Of a stretch of DNA of 64,000 nucleotides, positions 17,318 to 25,719 are shown one piece after another (within the stretch, counting starts at the first letter, position 1; each line of letters starts with the position of its first letter). The notes beneath the pieces were generated by a model, which worked only from the letters and a program-made list of their open reading frames with translations, had not been told where the DNA came from and made no database searches. Position numbers and translations under genes: made by a program. Source of the stretch: Streptomyces europaeiscabiei (GTDB taxonomy: Bacteria > Actinomycetota > Actinomycetes > Streptomycetales > Streptomycetaceae); assembly GCF_036346855.1 (NCBI RefSeq), contig NZ_CP107841.1:1612001-1676000 (forward strand), in the 5' to 3' direction.

Positions 17318-18004
17318 ATGGCCCGCGCCCGCGCCACGAAGGACGCCGTGCACCACCCCCTCTTCGCCCGGTTCTACGCGAGACTGAGCGTGTCGGCGGA
17401 GCCGAGGATCGGCCCCCTGCGCGACGAGCTGCTCGCCGGGCTGTCGGGGCGGGTCATCGAGATCGGCGCCGGAAACGGTCTGAACTTCGCGCGCTACCCG
17501 GCCACGGTCGCGGAGGTGGTGGCGATCGAACCGGAGCACTCCCTGCGGCAGTTGGCCCTGGAGTCCGCCCTGCGCGCCGAGATGCCGGTGGACGTGGTGC
17601 CGGGCGCGGCGGAGGCGCTGCCGGTCAAGAGCGAGGCGTTCGACGCGGCCGTCGTGTCACTGGTGCTGTGCAGTGTGCGGGACCTGCGGCGCTCGCTGAG
17701 CGAGGTGCGGCGGGTGCTGCGTCCCGGCGATGAGCTGCGGTTCTTCGAGCACGGCCGGGGCGGCGGACGGGTGATGCGCACCGCCCAGCGGGGGCTGGAC
17801 GCCACGGTGTGGCCGTTGCTGTTCGGCGGCTGCCATGTGTCCCGCGACCCGGTCGGCGCGATCCGGGCCGCCGGGTTCGAGATCGGCACGGTCCGGGAGA
17901 TCCTGGTGCCCGAGCAGGGGCCGCGGCTGCCCAGCTCCTACTGCGTGGTGGGCCGGGCCCGGCGGCCCGGCGTCACAGACTCCACTGGCGCAGCTCCTGG
18001 GTGA
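17318..18004 (+). CDS. Class I SAM-dependent methyltransferase
   Basis: 228 residues. The SAM-binding motif I is VIEIGAGNGLNFARYP, with acidic IEPEHS after beta 2, the UbiE-type AEALPVKSEAFDAAVVSLVLCSV, and the post-motif RVLRPGDELRFFEHG. The start at ATG 17318 follows GGGAGG; the longer frame from 17258 lacks a ribosome site. It resembles the Methyltransf_11 group; the substrate cannot be inferred. Its 3' end overlaps the convergent toxin gene by 32 bp. Confidence 0.9.
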   Translation: MARARATKDAVHHPLFARFYARLSVSAEPRIGPLRDELLAGLSGRVIEIGAGNGLNFARYPATVAEVVAIEPEHSLRQLALESALRAEMPVDVVPGAAEALPVKSEAFDAAVVSLVLCSVRDLRRSLSEVRRVLRPGDELRFFEHGRGGGRVMRTAQRGLDATVWPLLFGGCHVSRDPVGAIRAAGFEIGTVREILVPEQGPRLPSSYCVVGRARRPGVTDSTGAAPG

Positions 18005-18347
18005 TGTCGTGCACGGTGGCCTCGCCGCTCTTGACCAGTCTGGCCAGGTCGCGCACCTGCTCGGCGGAGGTGACGACCTTGACGCCGCTGGCCACGAGAT
18101 AGCCGTAGGCGACGGCGGAGGCGAAGAGGGCGTTGGAGCGCTCCAACGCCGGGACGTGCATGAGGAGTTGCAGGAGGGCGGCGGCTCGGGAGTGCGGGGT
18201 GTCGTAGACGGGGACGTCGAAGATCTCGGCCTCGTGCCTGGCGACGGCCGCGACGAGGGCACCCCAGTCGATGACCTGCGGATCTCCGGGCGTCTTCCGT
18301 TCGGCGACCATCAGCAGCCAGGCGAGGTCGATTCTGAGCTGACTCAA
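17973..18347 (-). CDS. Fic/Doc-like toxin component, degenerate active site
   Basis: 124 residues. It resembles the short Streptomyces proteins annotated as a Fic-family toxin component. The region HVPALERSNALFASAVAYGYLVASG aligns loosely with the Doc motif HxFxDxNKR...NG, but the Asp/Asn-Lys-Arg core is not conserved, so AMPylation or EF-Tu phosphorylation is doubtful. It lies 4 nt downstream of a ribbon-helix-helix antitoxin gene, which supports a toxin-antitoxin operon. Function rests mainly on that context and on memory of the family. Confidence 0.7.
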   Translation of the reverse strand: MSQLRIDLAWLLMVAERKTPGDPQVIDWGALVAAVARHEAEIFDVPVYDTPHSRAAALLQLLMHVPALERSNALFASAVAYGYLVASGVKVVTSAEQVRDLARLVKSGEATVHDITQELRQWSL

Positions 18348-18351
18348 GGGA

Positions 18352-18591
18352 TCAGTGACGTCCCTCGCGCCGGCCTTCTGGCTCGCTGCCGAACTCCTCG
18401 GCGAAGACCGCCTCGTACTGCTTCATGAAGTCGGCGGCGGACTCGACGAAGGTGTGGCCCGCTTCGCCGGTGTCCTGTCGGACCAACTCCTCGATGTACC
18501 GGTTCACACTCATCCCGCGCTCCAGGGCTCGTTCACGGGCGGCCCGGGCCGTGTCCTCGTCCACCCGTACGTTCAACTGGGTCTTGGCCAT
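18352..18591 (-). CDS. Ribbon-helix-helix antitoxin
   Basis: 79 residues. The N-terminal TQLNVRVDEDTARAARERALERGMSVNRYIEELVRQD is a classic MetJ/Arc-type ribbon-helix-helix; the C-terminal half is acidic and probably wraps the toxin. It precedes the Fic-like gene by 4 nt and presumably autorepresses the pair. Confidence 0.88.
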   Translation of the reverse strand: MAKTQLNVRVDEDTARAARERALERGMSVNRYIEELVRQDTGEAGHTFVESAADFMKQYEAVFAEEFGSEPEGRREGRH

Positions 18592-18841
18592 GCTTCGACG
18601 CTAGCGCCGGAGTGCTAGCGGAGGCAAGGGCGCCTTTGCCGCACACCACCCCGGAGGACTCGCCCGACCTCCCCTCGAAAGCCCTGAGGGCCCATCTCCA
18701 TGCCCCTTACATCGATACCGGAAGCCCGACCTGCGAGGGAGACGGCCTCGGACTTCGGGGGGATTCCTGCTGTGCCCTGCATCACACTAGGCTCGGCCGG
18801 GAGCGCCCGGAATTCGAACTGGTTCGAGCCTGGAGGCCGTT

Positions 18842-19729
18842 TTGTCCACTGCTGCCGCTGAACACACCCTCGGCCGCGCGGAAGCCGACGGCATCGCCGC
18901 CCGCGCCCGGGGCCTGACGAAGGCGTACGGCTCGGGCGAGACGACGGTGCTCGCCCTCGACTCGGTCGACGTGGACATCGCGCGCGGCCGCTTCACCGCG
19001 GTCATGGGACCCTCGGGCTCGGGCAAGTCCACACTGATGCACTGCCTGGCGGGGCTCGACACCGTCTCCGCCGGACAGGTGTGGCTCGGGGACACCGAGA
19101 TCACCGGCCTCAAGGACCGGGACCTGACCCGGCTGCGGCGGGACCGGATCGGCTTCATGTTCCAGTCCTTCAACCTGATTCCCACGCTGAACGCGGCCGA
19201 GAACATCACCCTGCCGATGGACATCGCGGGCAAGAAGGCCGACGAGAAGTGGCTGAACCAGGTCATCGACACCCTCGGGCTGCGCGACCGGCTGGGGCAC
19301 CGGCCCTCCCAGCTCTCCGGCGGCCAGCAGCAGCGCGTCGCCTGCGCCCGCGCGCTCGCCTCCCGGCCCGAGCTGATCTTCGCGGACGAGCCGACCGGCA
19401 ACCTCGACTCCCGCGCCGGGCTCGAAGTGCTCGGCTTCCTGCGCGAGGCGGTCGACCGGCTGGGCCAGACGGTCGTCATGGTCACCCACGACCCGGGCGC
19501 GGCCGCCCACTCCGACCTGGTGCTCTACCTCGCCGACGGGCGCATCGTGGACCGCATGGAGCGCCCGACCGCCGAAGCGGTCCTGGAACGCATGCGCCTC
19601 TTCTCCGGGGCCAACCCCCACACCCCCGGGTCCGACACCGGCCGGGCGGCCTTCGACGGCGAGGGCGCCCCCGTCGGTGGGTCCGCAGGCCGGCCCGCCG
19701 ACGAGTCCATCGACCTCGACAAGGACTGA
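18842..19729 (+). CDS. ABC transporter ATP-binding protein, MacB/LolD type
   Basis: 295 residues. Walker A GPSGSGKST, Q-loop FMFQSFNLIPTLNAAENI, signature LSGGQQQRVACARAL and Walker B LIFADEPTGNLDS are all intact. The group works with FtsX/MacB-type permeases, one of which follows 3 nt later. TTG 18842 is used as the start because GGAGG lies 5 nt before it and no ATG fits. A C-terminal extension of about 50 residues is Pro/Gly-rich. Probable exporter or mechanotransmitter; substrate unknown. Confidence 0.94.
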   Translation: MSTAAAEHTLGRAEADGIAARARGLTKAYGSGETTVLALDSVDVDIARGRFTAVMGPSGSGKSTLMHCLAGLDTVSAGQVWLGDTEITGLKDRDLTRLRRDRIGFMFQSFNLIPTLNAAENITLPMDIAGKKADEKWLNQVIDTLGLRDRLGHRPSQLSGGQQQRVACARALASRPELIFADEPTGNLDSRAGLEVLGFLREAVDRLGQTVVMVTHDPGAAAHSDLVLYLADGRIVDRMERPTAEAVLERMRLFSGANPHTPGSDTGRAAFDGEGAPVGGSAGRPADESIDLDKD

Positions 19730-19732
19730 GCC

Positions 19733-22303
19733 GTGCTGAAGGCGACCCTGCGGAGTTTCCTCGCGCACAAGGGCCGGCTGCTGCTCTCGGCGCTGGCGGT
19801 CGTTCTGTCCGTGGCGTTCGTCGCGGGCAGCCTGATCTTCTCGGACACGGTCACCCGTACCTTCGACCGGCTCTTCGCCTCCACCTCGGCGGATGTGACC
19901 GTGGGCCCGAAGGACGACGATCTGACGGGGCAGCTGCCGACCGGGGCCGTCGAGACCGTGCCCGCCTCGCTCGCGCAGCGGATCGCGGGCATCGACGGCG
20001 TCGCGGACGCCCATGTCGACGCGGCCGTCGAGAACGTCACGGTCGTCGACAGCGAGAACGAGTCGGTGGGGCCGACGACCGGCGCTCCCACCGTCGCCAC
20101 CAACTGGTACCTCACCGACCGCAGCCCGGTGAAGCTGACCGGCGGACACGCGCCGGAGGGCCCCGGCCAGGCGCTGCTCGACGCGGACACCGCCAAGAAC
20201 AAGGACGTGCGGATCGGCGACACCCTGACCGTGCTCGCCCGGCCGGGCTCCTTCAAGGTGAAGGTCGTCGGCATCGCCACCTTCACCACCACCAACCCCG
20301 GCGCCGCGCTGGTCTATCTGGACACCCGGGCCGCGCAGAGCGAGCTGCTGGGCGATGCCGACGCCGCCACCACCATCTCCGTGACCGCCGAGCCCGGAGT
20401 GAGCGACGACCGGCTCAAGCGCCGGATCGCCGACGAGCTGGGGCCGACGGCGTACGAGTACCAGACCGCCGACGAGCAGGCCGAGTCGGCCGCGGCCTCG
20501 CTCGGCGGATTCCTCGACGTCATCAAGTACGTGATGCTCGGCTTCGCGGGGATCGCGACGCTCGTCGGCATCTTCCTCATCGTCAACACCTTCTCCATGC
20601 TCATTGCCCAGCGCACCCGTGAACTGGGCCTGTTGCGCGCGCTGGGCGCCGACCGGCGCCAGGTACGGCGGTCGGTGCTGACCGAGGCGGCGCTCCTCGG
20701 CCTGGTCGGGTCGACGCTCGGCCTCGCCGCGGGCATCGGGCTGGCCTTCGGGCTGATCGAGCTCATGGGCGCCTTCGGAATGAACCTGAGGTCGACCGAG
20801 ATGGTGATCGGCGTGGGGACGCCGGTCGCGGCGTACGTCGTCGGGCTCGGCGTCACCTTCGTGGCGGCCTATCTGCCGGCGCGACGGGCGTCGACCGTGT
20901 CACCGATGGCGGCCCTCTCGGACGCCGAGACAGCCGGGGTGGGGCAGCCGCTGAAGGTGCGTGCGGTGGCCGGCGGGATCGTCGGGGCGGCCGGTGCCGC
21001 CGCGCTCCTGGGGTGCGCGGTGTCGTCGGACACCGGTTCCGCCGCCTCCCTGCTCGGTCTCGGCGTGGTCCTCACGCTCGTCGCGACCGTCATCGCGGGA
21101 CCCCTGCTCGTACGGCCGGTGATCCGGGTCCTCGGCGGCGCGTTCCCCGCGCTGTTCGGCTCCGTCGGCCGGATGAGCCAGCGCAACGCCCTGCGCAACC
21201 CGCGCCGGACCGGGGCCACCGCCTCCGCGCTGATGGTGGGGATCGCGCTGGTCGGCGGAATGTCCGTGGCCAGCGCGTCGATGGCCAAGTCCTTCGACGA
21301 CGAGATCGACAAAACGCTGGGCGCCGACTTCGTCATCCAGAACCAGAACTTCATGCCGTTCCCGCAGGAGGTCACCGACAGGGTCCGCGCCACGGACGGC
21401 GCCGGTCTCGTCGTACGGCAGCGGTTCACCCCGGTCGCGGTACGGCTTCCGGACGGCGAGCGGATCGAGACGACCGCCGCGGCCTACGACGCACGGCTCG
21501 ACGAGGTCGCGAACGTCACCTACGCCCGGGGCGACAGCGCCGCCGCGCTCGGGGACGGCGCCATCGCCATGGACGCCGGGTTCGCGCGGGAACACGACGT
21601 GACGGTGGGCAGCACGATCCCGGTGCGGTTCCCGGCCGGGAAGAACACCGAGCTGAAGGTGACCGCGCTGACCGACCAGGACACCGCCGACGGCTTCGGG
21701 GTGCAGGGCGGGCTGTACTTCGGGATGGGCACCATCGAGAAGTACGTGCCCGAGGGGCAGGACTCGGCGCTGTACGTGAACGCCGGGTCCGGCATCGACG
21801 CCGACGAACTCCGCGCGAACCTGGAGCGGACGCTGGACGCGTACCCGCAGGTCCAGGTCCGCGACCAGGCCGACTACAAGGAGCTGATCCGCAACCAGAT
21901 CGCCGTACTCCTCTATCTCGTCTACGCGTTGCTCGGCCTGGCGATCGTCATCGCGGTGCTCGGGGTGGTCAACACCCTCGCCCTGTCGGTGGTCGAGCGC
22001 ACCCGGGAGATCGGGCTGCTGCGCGCGATCGGGCTGGCACGGCGGCAGTTGCGGCGGATGATCCGGCTGGAGTCGGTGGTGATCGCTGTCTTCGGAGCGG
22101 CCCTCGGGCTCGGGCTCGGCCTGGTCTGGGGGGTGTGCGTGCAACAGGTGCTGGCCCTGCAGGGCATGAAGGCGCTGGCGATCCCGTGGGGCACGGTCGT
22201 GGCCGTGGTGATCGGCTCCGCGGTCGTGGGTGTCGTGGCGGCCCTGCTGCCGGCGCTGCGCGCGTCCCGGATGAACGTGCTGGCGGCCATCGCGCACGAG
22301 TGA
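19733..22303 (+). CDS. FtsX-like (MacB) ABC transporter permease
   Basis: 856 residues with two FtsX domains. An N-terminal helix (LLLSALAVVLSVAFVAGSLIFSDTV) is followed by a large extracytoplasmic domain, then three helices (from YVMLGFAGIATLVGIFLIVNTFSMLIAQRTRELGLLRALGA). A second such unit ends with VVNTLALSVVERTREIGLLRAIGLARRQLRRM and a last helix pair. The GTG start at 19733 lies 3 nt after the ATPase stop. Together they form a typical actinobacterial exporter of unknown cargo. Confidence 0.94.
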   Translation: MLKATLRSFLAHKGRLLLSALAVVLSVAFVAGSLIFSDTVTRTFDRLFASTSADVTVGPKDDDLTGQLPTGAVETVPASLAQRIAGIDGVADAHVDAAVENVTVVDSENESVGPTTGAPTVATNWYLTDRSPVKLTGGHAPEGPGQALLDADTAKNKDVRIGDTLTVLARPGSFKVKVVGIATFTTTNPGAALVYLDTRAAQSELLGDADAATTISVTAEPGVSDDRLKRRIADELGPTAYEYQTADEQAESAAASLGGFLDVIKYVMLGFAGIATLVGIFLIVNTFSMLIAQRTRELGLLRALGADRRQVRRSVLTEAALLGLVGSTLGLAAGIGLAFGLIELMGAFGMNLRSTEMVIGVGTPVAAYVVGLGVTFVAAYLPARRASTVSPMAALSDAETAGVGQPLKVRAVAGGIVGAAGAAALLGCAVSSDTGSAASLLGLGVVLTLVATVIAGPLLVRPVIRVLGGAFPALFGSVGRMSQRNALRNPRRTGATASALMVGIALVGGMSVASASMAKSFDDEIDKTLGADFVIQNQNFMPFPQEVTDRVRATDGAGLVVRQRFTPVAVRLPDGERIETTAAAYDARLDEVANVTYARGDSAAALGDGAIAMDAGFAREHDVTVGSTIPVRFPAGKNTELKVTALTDQDTADGFGVQGGLYFGMGTIEKYVPEGQDSALYVNAGSGIDADELRANLERTLDAYPQVQVRDQADYKELIRNQIAVLLYLVYALLGLAIVIAVLGVVNTLALSVVERTREIGLLRAIGLARRQLRRMIRLESVVIAVFGAALGLGLGLVWGVCVQQVLALQGMKALAIPWGTVVAVVIGSAVVGVVAALLPALRASRMNVLAAIAHE

Positions 22304-22640
22304 GAGTGCGCGCGGGTGGTGGTGGCGGACGTGTGAGACTGCGCGGGCGGTGGCGGCGGGAGGTGAGAGTGCACGCGGGAAGACCCCGGCGGGCACGGGA
22401 ATGTGCACGCGGGGCGACGGCGGCAGGCGTGCGAGAGCGCACGCAGGACGACCCCGGCGGGCACGAGAATGTGCACGCGGGGCGACGGCGGCGGGCGTGC
22501 GAGAGGGCACGCAGGGCGACCCCGGCGGGCACGAGAAGCGCACGCAGGACGACCCCGGCAGGCGTGTAAGAGGGCACGCAGGGCGACGGCGGCGGGCACG
22601 GGAATGTGCACGCGGGGCGACGGCGGCGGGCGTGTGCCTG
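22303..22640. repeat. Imperfect tandem repeats of about 34 bp (about 10 units)
   Basis: Units begin GAGAGTGCACGCGGG or GAATGTGCACGCGGGG and end in CCCCGGCGGGCACG or GGCGGCGGGCGTG. The clearest eight run from about 22368 to 22640 with a 34-bp period; two or three diverged, shorter units precede them. Two versions partly alternate. Units are contiguous, so this is not a CRISPR array. The block fills the gap between the FtsX permease and the oxidoreductase gene; reading frames through it look fortuitous. Confidence 0.85.
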
Positions 22641-22715
22641 TGCTGGCGGCATACGCACACCGGTGATGTACTCACCGGCATGTCCGCTCACGTCCCCTTG
22701 AGATGAGGAGAGTTC

Positions 22716-23597
22716 ATGCCGCGCCCGTTCCGCTTCGGAGTCAACTTACTCAGCCCCACGTCGGCCGGGGAGTGGCGCGCGAAGTGCCGCCGCGCCGAAC
22801 AGCTCGGCTACGACGTGATCCTGGTCCCGGACCATCTCGGCATGCCGGCCCCGTTCCCGTCCCTGGTCGCCGCGGCGGAGGCGACGCAGCGGCCGCGGCT
22901 CGGCACGTTCGTGCTGAACGCGGGCTTCTGGAACCCGACACTGCTGGCACGCGAGGTCGCCACCACGGACGCGCTGACCGGCGGGCGTCTGGAACTGGGG
23001 CTCGGCACCGGGTACGTACCGGCCGAGCACGAGAAGGCCGGTCTGCCCTGGGGTTCGCCGGGCGAGCGCGTCGACCATCTGCTGCGCACCGTCGAGGAGT
23101 TGGACCGGCTTCTCGGCTCCGAGGAGCACGAACCACGTCCGGCGCAGCGGCCCCGGGTGCCGCTGCTCATCGGCGCAAACGGCGACCGGATGCTGCGGAT
23201 CACCGCCGAGCACGCGGACATCGCGGCGTTCACGGGAGCGCGGACGGTGGCGGGCGGCAAGCTGGAACCGCTGACCGCCGACGAACTCGACGAAAGGGTG
23301 GGCCGGTACCGGGAGTTCGCCGCCGGGCGCAAGGAACCCGCCGAACTGAACCTGCTGATCCAGATCGTCGAGCTCGCCGAGGACCGCGCCGCCGCCGTGC
23401 GGCCGTGGCTCGGCCACCTCCCGAACCTGAGCGAGGAGCAGGCACTCCAGCTGCCGCTGGTCCTGGTGGGAACCCTGGGGGAGATCGTCGACCAGGTGCT
23501 GGCACAGCGGGAGCGGTACGGATTCTCGTATCTGACCGTCCTGGAGCCGAACATGGAGATCTTCGCGAAGGTCGTCGAGGCGCTGCACGGCAGATGA
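22716..23597 (+). CDS. LLM-class F420-dependent oxidoreductase
   Basis: 293 residues with a luciferase-like TIM barrel: FGVNLLSPTSAGEW, the strand-2 VILVPDHLGMPAPFPSLVAAAEAT, GTFVLNAGFWNPTLLAREVATTDALTGGRLELGLGTGY, and a late RVPLLIGANGDRMLRI. In actinomycetes such proteins generally use coenzyme F420. I recall a TIGRFAM group of this type in Streptomyces, but the substrate is unknown. AGGAGAG precedes the ATG. Confidence 0.92.
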   Translation: MPRPFRFGVNLLSPTSAGEWRAKCRRAEQLGYDVILVPDHLGMPAPFPSLVAAAEATQRPRLGTFVLNAGFWNPTLLAREVATTDALTGGRLELGLGTGYVPAEHEKAGLPWGSPGERVDHLLRTVEELDRLLGSEEHEPRPAQRPRVPLLIGANGDRMLRITAEHADIAAFTGARTVAGGKLEPLTADELDERVGRYREFAAGRKEPAELNLLIQIVELAEDRAAAVRPWLGHLPNLSEEQALQLPLVLVGTLGEIVDQVLAQRERYGFSYLTVLEPNMEIFAKVVEALHGR

Positions 23598-23706
23598 TGC
23601 GGGTGAGCGGGGTCGGTGCGGGTCCGGTCCGGTCCGCCATCGCGCGGTCACTGTCCGGATCCTGGAATTCCAGGTCGCCGTCCGGCCCCCGTGATGGGAT
23701 CGCGCC

Positions 23707-24132
23707 ATGACCGACCTGCGCATACGGGCCGCGACGCCCGACGATCTCGACGCCGTCCTCGCCTTCTGGAAGGTGGCCGCCGAGGGCACCAGCATCAGCG
23801 ACGACCGCGAGGGCGTCGAACGGCTGGTGGCCCGTGACCCCGAGACGCTGATCCTCGCCGAGCTGGACGGCGACCTGGTGGGCACGGTCATCGCCGGCTT
23901 CGACGGCTGGCGGTGCCATCTGTACCGGCTCGCGGTGCACCCCGAGCGGCGGCGGAAGGGCATCGGCTCGGCGCTGCTCACCGCAGCCGAGGAGCGGTTC
24001 GTCCGGCTCGGCGGGCGGCGCGGCGACGCGATGGTGCTCGTACGCAACGAGACGGCCCAGCATGCCTGGCGTGCGGCCGGGTACGCGCCCGAGGAGAAGT
24101 GGCGGCGCTGGGTGAAGCCGCTCGGGGGCTGA
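23707..24132 (+). CDS. GNAT family N-acetyltransferase
   Basis: 141 residues. It has a complete GNAT core: IRAATPDDLDAVLAFWK, LILAELDGDLVGTVIAGFDGW, LYRLAVHPERRRKGIGSALLTAAEERF (acetyl-CoA pyrophosphate loop RRKGIG), and a C-terminal NETAQHAWRAAGYAPEEKWRRWVKPL. The substrate cannot be read from sequence. It sits alone between the oxidoreductase and CNNM genes. Confidence 0.92.
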   Translation: MTDLRIRAATPDDLDAVLAFWKVAAEGTSISDDREGVERLVARDPETLILAELDGDLVGTVIAGFDGWRCHLYRLAVHPERRRKGIGSALLTAAEERFVRLGGRRGDAMVLVRNETAQHAWRAAGYAPEEKWRRWVKPLGG

Positions 24133-24336
24133 GGCCGGGAGAGCACCGAGGCGGCGAGGAGGCACTTTGCCGGTCCTTTACCATGGGTGGACCAGTCAAC
24201 CTCTACGGAAAGGTTGTGAGCGTCCGCCCATGGGCGAGCCTCCCAGTACCCGCCCCGGTGCACCACGTGGCCGAGCCGGTGCACGACATCGCGCGATCCT
24301 CCCGCCCCTGCCCGATCATGGGACGGAGGTGACCCG

Positions 24337-25719
24337 ATGACCGAAGTGCTCCTCCTTCTGGTGGCGGTGCTGCTCTCGCTGATCTGTGGTGCCTTCGTCG
24401 CCGCCGAGTTCTCGCTGACCACGGTCGACCGCGGCCGGCTGGAGCGGGCCGTGGAGCGCGGCGAGCGGGGTGCCGCCGGCGCCCTCAAGGCCGTACGGAA
24501 TCTGACGTTCCAGCTCTCCGGTGCCCAGCTCGGCATCACCGTCACCAACCTGGTGGTCGGCATGCTCGCCGAGCCGTCCATCGCCAAGCTGATCGCGGGC
24601 CCGCTGGAGGCGGTCGGCGTACCGGGTTCCGCGTCGAGTTCGGTGGCGCTGGTGATCGGTACGGCCCTGTCGACCGTCGTTCTGATGGTCGTCGGCGAGC
24701 TGGTGCCCAAGAACTGGGCGATCTCCGCGCCACTGCCGGTGGCGAAGAAGGTGGCGAACCCGCAGCGCTGGTTCAGCGCCGCGTTCCGGCCCTTCATCAC
24801 CCACCTCAACAACACCGCCAACCGTCTCGTACGCCTCTTCGGTATCGAGCCCGCCGAGGAACTGGCCTCCGCGCGCGGCCCCCAGGAGCTGGCGGCCCTC
24901 GCCCGGCACTCGGCCAAGGAGGGCGCCCTGGAGGCGGACACCGCCGAGCTGTTCGTGCGGACGCTGAACCTCGCCGATCTGACCGCGGAGAACGTGATGA
25001 CCCCGCGCGTCCAGGTCATCGCCCTCGACGCGCAGGCGACCTGCGAGGACGTGGCGAACGCGACCCGGGCCACGGGCCTGTCCCGCTTCCCCGTCTACCG
25101 CGGCGGCCTCGACTCGGTCGTCGGCACCGTGCACATCAAGGACGTCCTCGCCGTGCCCGCCGAGCGTCGGCTGCGCACCTCCGTCGCGGAGCTGCTGCGC
25201 GAGCCGCTGCTCGTCCCCGAGTCGCTGACCGTGGACCGGGTGCTGGACCGGCTCTCGGGCAAGCGCACGATGGCCGTCGTCATCGACGAGTACGGCGGAA
25301 CCGCCGGTGTGGTCACCCTGGAGGACATCGTCGAGGAGGTCGTCGGCGAGGTGCGGGACGAGCACGACCCGCACGAGACGCCCGACCTGGCCCCCGTCGG
25401 CACCGACGAGCACGGCCGCGAGCTCTACTCGGCCGACGGCTCGGCCCGCACCGACCAGCTGGCCCGGGTGGGCCTGCGCGCGCCGGACGGACCGTACGAG
25501 ACGCTGGCGGGCCTGGTCGCCACCGAGCTGGGCCGTATTCCGGCCGTCGGGGACACCGTCGAGGTCGTCGGCTGGCGGCTCGACGTGGTGGACGCCGCCG
25601 GGCGCCGGGCCGCACGCGTGCTGCTGCACGCGCCGGTCGCCTCCGACGAGGGGCACGAGGAGTACGAGAAACGCGTGAAGCGCGAGAGGCACGAGAAGCA
25701 CGAGGAGGAGACGCGATGA
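24337..25719 (+). CDS. CNNM/CBS membrane protein with CorC_HlyC domain (hemolysin family)
   Basis: 460 residues. The order is an N-terminal DUF21/CNNM membrane domain of three or four helices (first helix VLLLLVAVLLSLICGAFVAAEFSLTTVDRGRLE), a CBS pair (ENVMTPRVQVIAL ... RFPVYRGGLDSVVGTVHIKDVL), and a CorC_HlyC domain (near PYETLAGLVATELGRIPAVGDTVEV). The family is linked to Mg2+ or Co2+ homeostasis. The last residues are a charged EKRVKRERHEKHEEE tail. It overlaps the next gene by 4 nt (ATGA). A leader of about 200 bp with no clear gene precedes it. Confidence 0.93.
   Translation: MTEVLLLLVAVLLSLICGAFVAAEFSLTTVDRGRLERAVERGERGAAGALKAVRNLTFQLSGAQLGITVTNLVVGMLAEPSIAKLIAGPLEAVGVPGSASSSVALVIGTALSTVVLMVVGELVPKNWAISAPLPVAKKVANPQRWFSAAFRPFITHLNNTANRLVRLFGIEPAEELASARGPQELAALARHSAKEGALEADTAELFVRTLNLADLTAENVMTPRVQVIALDAQATCEDVANATRATGLSRFPVYRGGLDSVVGTVHIKDVLAVPAERRLRTSVAELLREPLLVPESLTVDRVLDRLSGKRTMAVVIDEYGGTAGVVTLEDIVEEVVGEVRDEHDPHETPDLAPVGTDEHGRELYSADGSARTDQLARVGLRAPDGPYETLAGLVATELGRIPAVGDTVEVVGWRLDVVDAAGRRAARVLLHAPVASDEGHEEYEKRVKRERHEKHEEETR

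Noticed and set aside
22303..22640. Possible CRISPR array
   Set aside because: Units of about 34 bp are contiguous with no spacers, and two types alternate. No cas genes in the window.
22350..22706. Reading frame of 118 codons through the repeat block
   Set aside because: Arises from repeat composition; no ribosome site or family match, and similar open frames exist on both strands.
24183..24332. Upstream frame of 49 codons before the CNNM gene
   Set aside because: The nearest ribosome site is about 19 nt away and there is no family match; kept only as a weak finding.
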